From the NCBI GenBank assembly GCA_022495995.1, contig JAFEMH010001295.1, positions 310,001 through 374,000 of the forward strand: 64,000 nt of DNA, read 5' to 3'. The notes below the pieces were generated by a model, which had not been told where the DNA came from, did not search any database, and saw nothing but the letters and a program-made list of their open reading frames with translations. The stretch's first letter is position 1; the number at the start of each line of letters is the position of its first letter. The translations under genes and the position numbers were made by a program. Positions 1 to 11,268 of the stretch are shown here, one piece after another. This DNA comes from Adenophora triphylla var. japonica. Lineage: Eukaryota > Streptophyta > Magnoliopsida > Asterales > Campanulaceae.

Positions 1-146
1 ACTTAACCTTTAGTCACCTTTTCTTTTAGTCAGTATTTTATTTTTTTCATTATCCCCCTTTACCTCATTTTTTGTTGTTGTTGTCGTCCTTCCAGCGGTC
101 CTATGTCCCTTTCTCCGTTACAAACGTCTAGCTGGCATGATTACGT
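1..146 (+). repeat. Left terminal inverted repeat arm
   Basis: This arm matches the reverse complement of about 1515-1655 over most of its length, with small indels in the GTT repeat. It may continue to the left of the window. Confidence 0.7.
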
Positions 147-847
147 CACCATTTTTCTTAGTTGGCAATAAACACCATCAAGATTTCTTGACATGAAAAT
201 ATAAGGGTTGAAAATGGAATTTATTAAACCAATTACCCTTAAGACAAAATATAAAAGGGGAAACAATTTGGCAAATAAAATCCCCTATTTAACCCTACCC
301 TCCCCTCACCTCACCTAACCTAGTGTCGTCTTCTCTCCCTTTTCCCCCTTCCTCCTTCTAACCCTTCACCCACAAAATCCGTCCTCCACTCAACATTGCC
401 TCCTCTCCCTATGCGGTCTTGCATCCGCCACCACCTCTGCTAAGACCTCCTTCTCGTCTCCCTCAACAAGTCAGTCTCCTCCTCCGGCCTCCTTCTCATC
501 TCTGTCACTTCTCTCACCCTCACCGGTCTTCCCTAACAAATTTCTAGAATCCGAAGCTTCCTGTGTATGGATCGGGCCTGGCCGACAACAAGGCTGACTT
601 TGTTTCTCAAAATCTAAACCCTTTCCATCTATTCATCTGATTTTGTCTCTAATACCCAGATCTAAGATATTTTATCTCAACATTTTCAAAAAAAAATCTT
701 AATTTTTGTAGAGATCGTAGTTTTGTTTATTAATTGAGCTTGAGACTTTAATTTCTTAGGGGCCATTAATGCCGAATTCTGACTTTGATTTTTTATTTTT
801 AAAAATTTAGATTTGGCCATGGTGAAGTTGTTTGCTTATGTTTGAAA

Positions 848-974
848 TGGTGGTGGTGGTGGTGGTAATTGTTTAACCCTGGTTGAAATGATGTGGGGGC
901 TGTAGTATTAATTGTTTAATGTAACAATATATGGGGATGCAATGGTAGTGTACCAGTGGTGGTGGTGGTGGTGT
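848..974. repeat. GGT trinucleotide microsatellites
   Basis: Two short GGT/GTG runs lie at about 848-866 and 955-974, with related GGT-rich sequence up to 1072. They sit inside the TIR element. Any Pro/His-rich reading on the minus strand here is just the translated microsatellite. Confidence 0.8.
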
Positions 975-1514
975 TGGTAGGTGGAGGAGTTGTGGAGGTG
1001 GGGTTGATAGGTGGTAGATGGTGTTGCTAGATGCTAGATGGTGATAATGAGGCGGTGGATGTTGTTGGTACAAAATGTTAGTACTACTAAGAAAGAATTG
1101 GATGTTCCTGGCACATAAATAATTATCACATTTTAGGAAATGTAAAAAGTTTTCTAAAAAATATTAATTTCAGAAAGAAATAAAAAAACGTTGAAGTATT
1201 ACTTAAAATAATTGAGCATTTTTTAAAAGAAATATTAAAATACGTAATTAATTTTGTAAAATAAATAAATAATTATTATGCTAAAGAATTAGTAAATAAT
1301 TATTCTAAATTTTAATTTTTATTATTTTTCTATCTGTAAGGCAATATTTATTTATTGATAACAATGATAATGAGGAAAATAATTTCAATATTTTCTTAAA
1401 GTCCTTTATATTTAATATAACACGCTTTAACCTCTAATACTTATAACTCAGCATGCCTCAATAATTTGTAATGCCAACTCAGCATTTTGATGAGTAAGCA
1501 TGCCACATATGCAT

Positions 1515-1655
1515 GTTTTAACGGAGAAATGTACGGAGCACTGATGTAAGGACGACAACAACAACAACAACAAAAAGAGGTAAAGGGGGAAAACGAAAAA
1601 AAAATATAATCTGTACCAAAACGAAAAAGTGACTAAAGGTCAAGGACGAAATAGG
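1515..1655 (-). repeat. Right terminal inverted repeat arm
   Basis: Inverted partner of bases 1-146. The (CAA)n run near 1555-1573 pairs with (GTT)n in the left arm, and GTGACTAAAGGT marks the outer end. Copia coding similarity resumes about 20 bases further on. Confidence 0.7.
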
Positions 1656-1687
1656 TAATTATCTCGACTTTCGGCGAACTGACGCTC

Positions 1688-3890
1688 TTGGATATGCTTC
1701 TTGTCCCAGACATTCGCAAGAATCTTGTGTCCGGATCCTTATTGAGCAATGCTAGTTTTATGCTCGTATTTGAAAACAGTAAGTTTATTGTGACCAAAGG
1801 TAGTCAATTCATGGGAATTGGGTACCTTGATAAAGGTCTTTTCAAAATAAATGTAATGAATGTTATCTGCCCTAAGGCCAATAATAAAAGTGTTTCTTCT
1901 GTTTACTTGTTGTAGAGTCCTAATTTATGGTATAATAAATTAGGTTACATGAATTTCAACACAATTAATAAGTTAGTGAGTCAAGAATTAATTCCTATGA
2001 ATAAATTCGACTCGAGAGAGGAGGAGAATATGTAGGGCCATTTGAAGATATATGCTGGGAATCTGACATTATACATCAAACGACGGCTCCATATACACCT
2101 CAGTCTAACGGAGTAGATGAACGCAAGAATCATACTCTTAATGATACGTTAAATGCAATGTTAATAAGCTCTGGCTTACCCGAAAACTTGTGGGGGGAAG
2201 CCATACTCTCATCCAACTACATTCTTAATAAGATATTTAAGAAAGGAATTGATAAAACTCCTTATGAATTATGGCATAATCGTAAGTCGTATTATAAATA
2301 CCTTAAAGTGTGGGGGTGTCTAGCTAAGGTTGAAGTACCTTAAACTAAAGCAAGTCAAGATCGGTCCAAATACGATAGACTGCATTTTCATTAGATATGC
2401 GAGCAATAGTAGTGGATATCGGTTTATAGTGCACAAGTCAAACATTCCTGATATAATTGAAGGAATGACGATAGAATCAAGGAATGCATCATTCTTTGAG
2501 AATATCTTTCCTGTGAAGAAAAATAAAGATTCAAGTTCTAATAAGAGAACTTATGAAGCTACAAATGGTCCATCTCAATAAGAAGATGACGGACCTAGAT
2601 GTAGTAAGAGAGCAAGAGTGGAAAAGACTATTGGTCCTGATTTTCTATCATATATATTAGAAAACGAACCAGATATTGTTAAAGAAGAATTATCTGGTTT
2701 GGATAGTTCGTTCTGGAAAGAAACAATTAAAGTGAAATATAGTCCATTATGCAAAATAATACTTGGGAGTTGGTTGATCTCCCTCCAGGATGCAAATCGT
2801 TGCATTGCAAGTGGATCCTTAAAATGAAGTATAAGGCAGATGGATCTATAGATAAGTACAAAGCCCGACTGGTAGCCAAAGGGTTAGACAGAAGGAGGGA
2901 TACGATTTCTTCGATACATATTCCCCTGTCACAAGGATCACATCCATACTCGTTCTCTTTGGGATTGCTGCAGTGTATAACCTTGAGATACACCAGGTGG
3001 ATGTGAAAATAGCCTTCTTGAATGGAGAGCTAGATGAGGAAATTTACATGGAACAACCTAAAGGGTTTATAGTTCCTGATAAAGAACAAAATGTGTGTAA
3101 ACTTGTAAAGTCTTTGTATGGACTAAAACAAGCACCTAAACAATGGCATTAGAAGTTTGATCAAACAATTTTGTCAAATGGATTCAAGATAAATGAATGT
3201 GACAAATGTGTATACATTAAAGGAACATCTGAATCATTTGTAATTGTCTGTCTTTATATAGACGACATGTTGATAATGGGAAGTAATCATGAATTGATCA
3301 TGAATACTAAAGGCATGTTAAAGAAGCATTTTGACATGAATGACATTGGATTAGCTGATGTTATATTAGGAATAAAGATTTCTAGAACATTAGAAGGGAT
3401 ACTCCTGTCACAATCCCATTATCTAGAAAATGTACTTTGAAAGTTCGATACCATTGATAGCCCTCCCGCTAAGACATAGGTAGATTTGACTCTACACTTA
3501 GCTAAGAACAGAGGGGAACCAGTTTCTCAATTGGAATATGCAAGAATAATTGGCAGTCTGATGTACTTAACAAATTGTACACGTCCAGACATTGCATATT
3601 CAGTGAGCAAACTAAGTAAGTTCACTAGTAATCCCAGTGTAGACCATTGGAAGGTTCTATTGATAGTATTGAGTTATTTAAAGTATACATTGAAAAATGG
3701 GATATATTATAAGAGACATACAACAATATTAGAAGGATATTGTGATTCCAATTGGATATCTGACACGAAAGACTCCAAGTCCACAAGTGGATATGTATTC
3801 AAAATATGTGGAGGAGCAGTGTCATGGAAATTCTCCAAACAAACGTGTATAGCCAGATACAAGATGGAATCTGAGTTTATAACTTTAGAT
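1688..3890 (+). pseudogene. Copia pol remnant: pre-integrase, integrase, reverse transcriptase, RNase H start
   Basis: Readable blocks in order are: VPDIRKNLVSGSLL upstream of the pre-integrase region at 1700; a pre-integrase-like LWYNKLGYMNF near 1928; the integrase C-terminal core (TAPYTPQSNG, ERKNHTL-like, LPENLWGEA) near 2080-2340; the RT start (NNTWELVDLPPGCK) near 2752; the RT catalytic block YIDDMLIMGS near 3255; and RNase H ([21 protein letters not shown]) near 3730. Most of the catalytic integrase between 2000 and 2070 is deleted. At least five stops or frame changes separate the blocks. It is related to, but clearly diverged from, the copia inserted into it. Confidence 0.9.
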
Positions 3891-4872
3891 TGTTACAAGG
3901 TGCCGAGGAAAATAATTACAAAAAATTGTAAATAAAATTCAATTAAACAATAAACTAAAAATACAAATGATAAGTTGTTGAGTTTGATGCACGAGCCCAA
4001 TGAAACCACTGTCTCCTTAAGACATATTCGACCCCTCACCGAGTGTGCTTGAGTTTACTTGGGTCGCTTGTCTCCCAGGATAGAACATGCGGACCTGGGG
4101 CACTTTGCACCTAAAGTTTCTGGCGAGCTGAATGGAGCTTGGACAATATCACCTCTTGATATTACAATGCAAACTAGGCAGACAAATAATGAATCAACAA
4201 GATGTAACAAGAGGAATATGGAGGAGGATTTTAGAAGATAGGTGTTTGGTTTCTCTGTTGTGGGTTTTCTAGTGTCTTCTAATGATTTCCAAAAGTTGTT
4301 GACAAACTTTGTCAAAACCTCCATTATAAAGCCTTAGAAAATCAAAATGAATATTTGGATTTAATTTGATATTAATCACAATTAATCCGAAATTAATCTC
4401 CATTAAACTGAAAGTATTAACCCCAATTTCAGTTTTGATATTCATTTTCATGGCTGTTACACTTTGAAAATCAACCAGTCATTAATGCCCAGGATCTGCT
4501 CGGCCGAGTCATGTACCTTGCTCGGCCGAGCAAGGCTTTGCCCAGATCTGCTCGGCCGAGCAAGGCATATGCCTCGGCCGAGCATGGCTTTCCAGAAACT
4601 TTGTCATTTTGCTATGCTATGCTCGGCCGAGTTAACACTCTACTCGGCCGAGCACCTCAGTAAAAGTCAAAGCCATGTTGATTTACAAAATCAAAATTTA
4701 TTAGCAAAATTGGGCCGCATCCTTTGAGCATTTATATTTAATTCATCAAAAAACCATTTTGGACAAATAAATATTTTATTTCACAAACACTAAACCACTT
4801 AAGTAATTTGACAAAATTACCCTTTAGAAATTAATCCATTAATTTCCTTCAAACCACACTATTTTTCCAGCA
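3891..4872 (-). repeat. 3' LTR of inner copia
   Basis: 982 bp, homologous to 9476-10406. It differs mainly by about 51 extra bases in a block of CTCGGCCGAG palindromes (4499-4652). Confidence 0.93.
4499..4652. repeat. Six perfect CTCGGCCGAG palindromes in LTR
   Basis: Perfect copies lie at 4499, 4521, 4551, 4573, 4622 and 4643. The other LTR has four sites (10085, 10107, 10156, 10177), of which only the first is perfect. The variants CTCGATCGAG, CTTGGCCGAG and CTCGGTCGAG look like CpG deamination. Confidence 0.95.
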
Positions 4873-4882
4873 ATCCCCCACT
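4873..4882 (-). other. Polypurine tract of inner copia
   Basis: On the minus strand AGTGGGGGAT directly precedes the 3' LTR, the classic position for the plus-strand primer of a copia element. Confidence 0.85.
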
Positions 4883-5419
4883 TGAAGGAAATTCATGAGG
4901 ATAGGTGATAAAGTTCGGCAGTCAAAAACCTGCATAGGATAGGTAGGGTTTGCCCTTTGAACCTTCCCTTGTAAAAGCATATTTACTCTACTCGCTAATC
5001 AGTAGACGCGATATCCTTGAACTGCTAGCTTTTTGTGTAGGCGATCATATACTTTACACAGGTATCTCCCTAACACAATTCAACTCTCATAGATGTGTCC
5101 ATTAATGGCCCTGGGTCACAATGCCTGGTTCTGTGAGAATGTCTAAGAATTGAGCCTCACACAATTCTCCTCGAATTGGCCTCTACTTCTTTCTCACATA
5201 GGTGATTCTTTTAAGTAACCCATTTTACTTCACATAAGAATCATTAAAAGCCATAGGCTTAACCTCATTTATCTCGGGATGTCACTTTAAGGAATGAGTA
5301 TAGGGTTGACTCCCACAGTGACGCTACAAGTCTTTTAATAGTTAGGTTGTCCCTTTGAACCTAGATCTTGGGATCTCCAGTCAGCTAGGTTGGGTTTTCC
5401 GTTGTGTTTAACTTCTCAA
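4883..5419 (-). other. 3' untranslated region of inner copia
   Basis: This stretch lies between the end of RNase H coding and the polypurine tract. It holds no recognisable coding sequence. Its counterpart in the older copia is about 10729-11268, with shared phrases such as the TGGGATCTCCA-like block just after the polyprotein end. Confidence 0.7.
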
Positions 5420-5891
5420 GAGGCTTTAATCCCATTCCCAATGTCAACTTTGCAACTATCTCTTTACTTAACCCTTTGGTTAGCATATTTGCGAAATTAT
5501 CTTTTGACCTTACATAGTCAATAGATATGGTGTCAGTTGCAAGTAGTTATTTAATGGTATTATGTCTTCGACGTATATGTCTAGACTTACCATTATACAT
5601 ATGACTTTATGCCCTACCAATCGCAGATTGGCTATCGCAATGTATACTAATTGCGGGCACGAGTTTTTCCCATCTTGGAATATCTTCTAGAAATTGGCGT
5701 AGCCATTCGGCTTCTTCACCATATTTATCTAATGCTATAAAATCAGATTCCATGGTTGATCTGGCTATAACAGTTTGCTTAGAAGATTTCCATGATATAG
5801 CTGCACCTGCTAATGTGAATAAATTTCCACTTGTAGACCTTGAGTCTTTGATATCTAATATCCAATTAGCATCAATATATCCTTCTATCAC
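5420..5891 (-). pseudogene. Copia RNase H domain
   Basis: The minus-strand reading gives [40 protein letters not shown] and [11 protein letters not shown], which are the conserved Ty1/copia RNase H blocks with the DSQSAI active-site motif. An in-frame stop follows DSQSAIGRA. The remaining C-terminal part (NGKSRHIRRRHNT) is still readable down to about 5420. The domain degrades the RNA strand during reverse transcription. Confidence 0.85.
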
Positions 5892-6147
5892 TGCTGGATG
5901 TCTAGTGTAATGTAATCCAAAATCATGAGTATATCTTAAGTACCTTAGTACTCTTACTATACCCTTCCAATGATTTGTTCCAGGATTACTTGTGTACCGG
6001 CTTAACTTGCTAACGATATAAGCAATATTCGGCTAGTACAACTCATCAAGTACATTAGACTTCCAATAATTCTCGAATACTCTAATTGAGACACCGGTTC
6101 ATCTCTATTCTTTGATAGATGAAGATTTGGGTCGATTGGAGTACTCT

Positions 6148-7320
6148 CTATTCCATTGTCATCCTTGGAGTACTCGCTATTCCATTGTCATCCTTGGATA
6201 TTCTAGAAATTTTAACTCCAAGGATTACGTCCGCAAGTCCCATATCTTTCATGTCAAACTTCGAATTCAACATGTCTTTCGTGGATTTGATCATCTTATC
6301 ACAACTCCTTATGATAAGCATGTCGTCTACATAAAGACACAAAATGACATAGCCATTTTTCGTGGTTTTAGTATAGACATATTTATCACACTCATTTATT
6401 TTAAATCCACTTTGCATCATAGCATTATCAAATTTTTGATGCCACTGTTTTGGTGCTTGTTTCAAGCCATATAATGACTTTACTAATTTGCATACCTTCT
6501 TTTCTTGTTCACGCGCAACATACCCCTTGGGTTGTTCCATGTAAATATCCTCTTCTAAATCTCCATTTAGAAAGGATGATTTTACATCCATTAGATGTAT
6601 TCCAAGATTTCTCAACGCGGCAATTGCAGGTACAACTCTTATTGATGATATTCTCGTGACGGGAGAATACGTGTCAAAATAGTCTAGACCTTCTTTTTAT
6701 CTGTAACCTTTAATTACAAGTCGGGCCTTGTACTTATCAATTGTTCCGTCCGCCTTCATTTTCCTTTTGAAAATCCACTTATATCCTAGTGTTTTGCTTC
6801 CCGGAGGAAGGTCCACTAATTCCCATGTGTGATTTTGCAAAATGGAATCAATTTCACTTTTAATTGCTTCCTTCCACAAAGGTCCTTCCAAAGAGCTAAC
6901 GGCTTCTTTGTAACTTTGTGGTTCGCTTTCTACCATATAGGTTAGAAAGTCCGGACCATAGGATTTTTCAATCCTATCTCTTTTGCTCCGTCGAGGCTCT
7001 ACCTCTTCCTCTTCACTTTTATCTTGAACGTGTTCTTCTTCTATTGAATCTATTACCCTAGTCGATGAGCTTGCCTCATTTCTTGACTTACTCGGGAATA
7101 TATTCTCTAAGAATGACACGTTTACAGATTCCATTATAGTATTTTTGTGTATAGCTTCAATTTTCGACTCATACACAAGAAATCTATAAGCACTACTATT
7201 ATGTGCATATCCAATAAATATCCAATCAACAGTTTTAGGTCCAATCTTCACCTTTTTAGGAGGAGGTATGGCTACCTTTGCAAGACACCCCCACACTCTC
7301 AAGTGTTTATAACTTGGCAC
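6148..7320 (-). pseudogene. Copia reverse transcriptase
   Basis: The upstream piece (7320-6697) begins in the post-integrase linker (LRVWGCLAKV, VDWIFIGYAHNSSAYRF) and includes the RT start (QNHTWELVDLPPGSKTLGYK, YKARLVIKGY). The second piece (6615-6148) has MDVKSSFLNGDLEEDIYMEQ and the catalytic LYVDDMLI around 6327. A frame break lies between 6697 and 6615. The region from 6147 to 5892, linking to RNase H, contains further stops. The enzyme copies element RNA to DNA in the cytoplasmic particle. Confidence 0.9.
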
Positions 7321-7353
7321 TCTTCCATGCCATAGTTCATAAGGAGTTTTGTC

Positions 7354-8226
7354 TTATTTCTTTCGGGGTATTTTGTTTAACACATAGTTAGCCGACAACA
7401 CGGCTTCACCCCACATGTTATCCGGTAATCCCGAACTCAATAACATGGCATTCATCATTTCTTTCAATGTCCTATTTTTCCTTTCGGCAATACCGTTTTG
7501 TTGGGGTGTATAAGGTGCCGAGGTTATATGTTTAATTCCACTTTGAGCACATATTGCTTCAAATGGAGATTCATATTCACCACCTTTATCAGTTTTTAGC
7601 ACCTTAATTTTCCGGTTTAATTGATTCTCAACTTCATTTTTATAGAGAGTAAACTTCTCTATAGCTTCATCTTTACTTTTTAGAAGATACACATGGCAAT
7701 ACTTTGTGTCATCATCTATAAAAGTCATGAAGTACTTATTGCCGCCCCGTGATTGTGTTGATTTAAAGTCACATAAGTCCGTGTGAACCAATTCAAGTGG
7801 TTCACTATGTCTTTCAACTGAATGGAATGACTTTCTTGTTAATTTTGCTTCTACACAAATTTCACATTTTTGTTTACAGTCAACTTTAAACTTTGGAATA
7901 GAATTTGCTTTTGTCAAACGACGTATAGAATCAAAATTAACATGACCAAGTCTACCATGCCACAAATTAGATGACTCAAGCAAGTAAACGGAAGAGATAT
8001 TCATATCATTAGCTTTTCCCTTAACAACCATTACACTTAACTTGAACAGACCATCATTGACATAGCCTTTACCAACAAACATTCCACTCTTAGACAAAGT
8101 GACTACATTTGACTCAAACACAATACGAAAACCATGCTTTATCAAAAGCGATCCGGACACCAAGTTCTTCCGGATATCGGGCACATAAAGCACGTTGTTG
8201 AGAGTCAACTCCTTCCCGGATGTCAT
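7354..8226 (-). pseudogene. Copia pre-integrase and integrase
   Basis: The reading is 290 residues long. The pre-integrase motif LWHGRLGHVNFDSI is followed by the zinc-binding pair CEICVEAK and the catalytic D,D,E core: HTDLCDF, LKTDKGGEYES and QNGIAERKNRTLKEM. A stop at 8227-8229 separates it from the protease region, and a stop near 7354 cuts it from the linker. All three catalytic acidic residues are still present. The role would be insertion of the cDNA into chromosomes. Confidence 0.92.
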
Positions 8227-8229
8227 CTT

Positions 8230-9402
8230 CTAAACCACTTTTCCTTCTCCTTTGATCTCGGAAGTGGCTGAATTCCCCATGAATAGCTTCTCACCATCCT
8301 TAGCAACAAAAGTGCTAAACATGTCTCTATTAGAGCACACATGTCTAGTAGCGCCGGTGTCAATCCACCATTGATTTGGGTTTGAACCCACCAAATTCAC
8401 CTCGGAAATCACAGCTGTGAGGTGCATCTCGGGCACGTCTCTAGCAATGCCTTCCACCATGTTTGCCTCACGAGCCTTCTTTGGCAACTTGCAAGCATGA
8501 GCCTTGTGGCCTTCACCACCACAATTGTAACAAGTTCCTAAGAACTTCTTCTTGGAAACACCACCTTTTGGTCCCAAGTGGGAACGCTTGGAAGTTGTCA
8601 CAGCCTTCCCTTTTCCCTTCCCAAAACTTTTGCCTTTGTAGCTTTCACCATGCTCCACCATATTGGCCTTAGCCACACTAGAAACAAACTTTTTCTCGGC
8701 GGCTTTATTGTTCTCTTCAATACTCAAACGAAGGATTATTCCTTCCACATCCATTTCCTTTCGCTTATGCTTAAGGTAGTTCTTGAAATCATTCCAAGAT
8801 GGAGGCAATTTCTCAATAATTGCAGCCACTTGGAAGCTTTCACTTATGATCATACCCTCGGCATGAATCTCGTGCAAAATAGTTTGAAACTCAACAACTT
8901 GAGATTTCACACTCTTGCTGTCCACCATATTAAAATCAAGAAAACGGGCAATAATGAACTTCTTTGTTCCCACATCCTCAATCTTATATTTGTGGTCCAA
9001 AGACCCTCACAATTCCTTTGCAGATTTCTTTTCATTAAACACATTGTAAAGAGAATCTGAAAGCGAATTAAGGACATAGTTTTTCCATAAGTATTCCCCA
9101 TGCTTCCATGTTTCAACCGTAGCCAAGGTTGTAACATTGGTTTTTTCTTCACTCACCTTTGGCATATCCTCTTTCAGATATTTTGCCAAATTCAAGGTAG
9201 TGAGGTAGAAATGCATCTTTAGTTTCCAACGCTTAAATTCGTGGCCAACAAACTTCTTAGGTTTTTCCGCATGAGGGGTAGGGATATGGATAGTTGGAGG
9301 ATTAGTCCCAATCATAGAGCCACTTCCGTTTCCAGTTTGGGGATTAGTTTGGGGTCCAATTTGGGTCTCCACGGTGTTGTTGTTATTCCCCATCTGAAAC
9401 AC
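8230..9402 (-). pseudogene. Copia Gag and protease
   Basis: A start ATG at 9402 opens MGNNNNTVETQ-like Gag. A TGA at about 9004-9006 interrupts it, and the same frame continues to 8230. The zinc knuckle [14 protein letters not shown] lies near 8525. The protease active site [14 protein letters not shown] lies near 8365. Gag forms the particle shell and the knuckle binds RNA. Two nonsense codons (near 9005 and 8228) are the main damage, so this copy is only lightly decayed. Confidence 0.9.
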
Positions 9403-9475
9403 AACAACTCAGTTAGTATTTTCTGTTTTAAAAATTTGTAATCGACTCCCTCAATTAGCGAATATGTCTTAAGAT
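9403..9475 (-). other. Leader of inner copia with no obvious primer-binding site
   Basis: Between the 5' LTR (9476-10406, minus strand) and the gag ATG there are only 73 bases. The expected TGGTATCAGAGC is not visible next to the LTR. The bases adjoining the LTR (ATCTTAAGACATATTCG on the minus strand) also occur inside the LTR near 4016-4031. Confidence 0.6.
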
Positions 9476-10406
9476 TGTTACAAGGTGCCGAGGAAAACAA
9501 TTACAGAAAATTGTAAATAAAATACAATTAAACTATAAACTGAATATACAAAAGATAAGTTGTTGAATTTGATGCACGAGCCCAATGAAACCACTGTCTC
9601 CTTAAGACATATTCGACCCCTCACCGAGTATGCTTGAGTTTACTTGGGTCGCTTGTCTCCCAGGATAGAACGTGCGGAACGGGGGCACTTTGCACCTAAA
9701 GTTCCCGGCGAGCTGAATGGAGCTTGGGCAATATCACCTCTTCATATTACAATGCAAACTAGGAGGCCAAATAATGAATCAACAAGATGCAACAAGAGGA
9801 ATATGGAGGAGGATTTTAGAAGATAGGTGTTTGGTTTCTCTGTTGTGGGTTTTCTAGTGTTCTTCCAATGATTTCCAAAAGTTGTTGACAAACTTTGTCA
9901 AAACCTCCATTATAAAGCCTTAGAAAATCAAAATGAATATTTGGATTTAATTTGATATTAATCACAATTAATCCAAAATTAATCTCCATTAAACTAAAAT
10001 TATTAACCCCATTTTCAGTTTTGATATTCATTTTCATGGTTGTTACACTTTGAAAATCAACAAGTCATTAATGCCCAAGATCTGCTCGGCCGAGTCATGT
10101 ACCTTGCTCGATCGAGCAAGACTTTTCAGAAACTTTGTCATTCTGTCATGCTATGCTTGGCCGAGTTAACACTTTGCTCGGTCGAGCACCTCAGTAAAAG
10201 TCAAAGCCATTTTGATTTACAAAATCAAAATTTATTAGCAAAATTGGGCCACATCCTTTGAGCATTTATATTTAATTCATCCAAAAACCATTTTGGACAA
10301 ATAAATATTTTATTTCACAAACACTAAACCACTTAAGTAATTTTACAAAATTACCCTTTAGAAATTAATCCATTAATTTCCTTCAAACCATACTATTTTT
10401 CCAACA
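9476..10406 (-). repeat. 5' LTR of inner copia
   Basis: 931 bp, the direct repeat of 3891-4872. The TSD TAGAT follows at 10407. Short readings inside both LTRs that translate alike are not genes. Confidence 0.93.
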
Positions 10407-10542
10407 TAGATAAAGCTGGAGAAGAAGTAGAATAGCTTAAGAACTTCTTGGAGGATATTCCTTGTTGGAATAAGCATCTGCCTGTTGAACTAATTCATTA
10501 TGATAGTCAATCAGCAATAGAAATGCACAAAGCAGTATGTAC

Positions 10543-10581
<39 letters not shown>

Positions 10582-10728
10582 GTCAGACAATTGATCAAAA
10601 ATGGTGTTATCACGATTGACTATATGAAGTCAACTGATAACATAGTGAATCTGTTTACGAAAAGTATAAATAGAGATCAACTGTATAAAATGTTAAGGGG
10701 AATGGGTTTAAAATCCACAACAAAATAA
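10407..10728 (+). pseudogene. RNase H C-terminus of the older copia
   Basis: Coding similarity resumes exactly after the inserted element: a GEEVE-like stretch with a stop, FLEDIPCWNK, HYDSQSAIEMHK, then NGKSRHIRRRHNTVRQ and TKSINRDQLYKMLRGMGL. It is the same domain end as in the inner copia, in the opposite orientation. Confidence 0.88.
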
Positions 10729-11268
10729 CTCATAGTGGACACTCAACCTTGAGAATTGGAGATCCCAAAACATTGGTTCAATGAGAAAACTAAGTTATAA
10801 TGTTCGGTAGAAACACTTGTAACCTATTTCATACCCATTCCTAAAACATCCAAGTGTATATACCTGCAACAGTGGTGAGGTTAAGTTGAGAAAACTTTTA
10901 ATGATTCCTATACCTACGTGGTGGATTACAGCAGGATACTATTTATAGTAAAATCACCTATATAAGTGAGAAGTAATAAAACCCCTTCTAAATGAACATT
11001 TATGAATGAGATACGGTCCAGGGCCGAAATGGACACAACGTGGGAACAAATAGTGTTAGAGCTATTATTGTGTGAGTACTATTGTCTTAGTATAAATTAT
11101 ACAGTCACTAGTTCAAAGCATCGCGCTAATAAATGTCTGGTATATTCGATAGTATTTTACTAAGGGAGGTTCAAGCCCATGAGCTACATATCCCGATGCA
11201 ATAATAGTTTAGCGGAACTTTTGAACGAATCTGCATACATGCATTAATTGTCATTTATGTGAAGGATT
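10729..11268 (+). other. 3' untranslated region of older copia
   Basis: No coding sequence is visible. It ends with a purine-rich GTGAAGGAT directly before TGTTGGAATTCGG, the presumed LTR start. Confidence 0.6.

Larger units (their letters stand above)
1..1655. mobile_element. Non-autonomous DNA transposon with long terminal inverted repeats
   Basis: The first ~145 bases reappear in inverted orientation at about 1515-1655. Shared landmarks are TTTAGTCAC, CCCCCTTTACCTC, a GTT/AAC triplet run, GTCGTCCTT and TTCTCCGTTA. Directly after the right arm, copia polyprotein sequence begins (LVPDIRKNLVSG), so the element interrupts an older retrotransposon. No transposase is visible inside. Bases 300-560 are C/T-rich and resemble a plant gene 5' region, so a captured fragment is possible. 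Long arms suggest a Mutator-like derivative, but the left end lies at or beyond base 1, so no target duplication can be checked. The interior is AT-rich from 1080 to 1500 and otherwise shows nothing recognisable. Confidence 0.7.
3891..10406 (-). mobile_element. Ty1/copia retrotransposon, minus strand, nested in the older copia
   Basis: The ends are two direct repeats, 3891-4872 and 9476-10406, beginning TGTTACAAGG and ending CCAGCA/CCAACA on the plus strand. The 5-bp TSD TAGAT flanks both sides. The coding order on the minus strand is gag, protease, integrase, RT, RNase H. A polypurine tract AGTGGGGGAT lies just inside the left (3') LTR. Only a few premature stops interrupt the polyprotein. 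It is therefore a fairly young but probably inactive element inserted into the RNase H region of an older copia. Confidence 0.95.

Noticed and set aside
873..1073. Pro/His/Leu-rich open frame on the minus strand
   Set aside because: It is the translation of GGT microsatellites inside a DNA transposon and has no domain.
4059..4241. Similar 60-residue readings at 4059-4241 and 9644-9826
   Set aside because: They match because both lie in the two LTRs of the same copia. There is no protein evidence.
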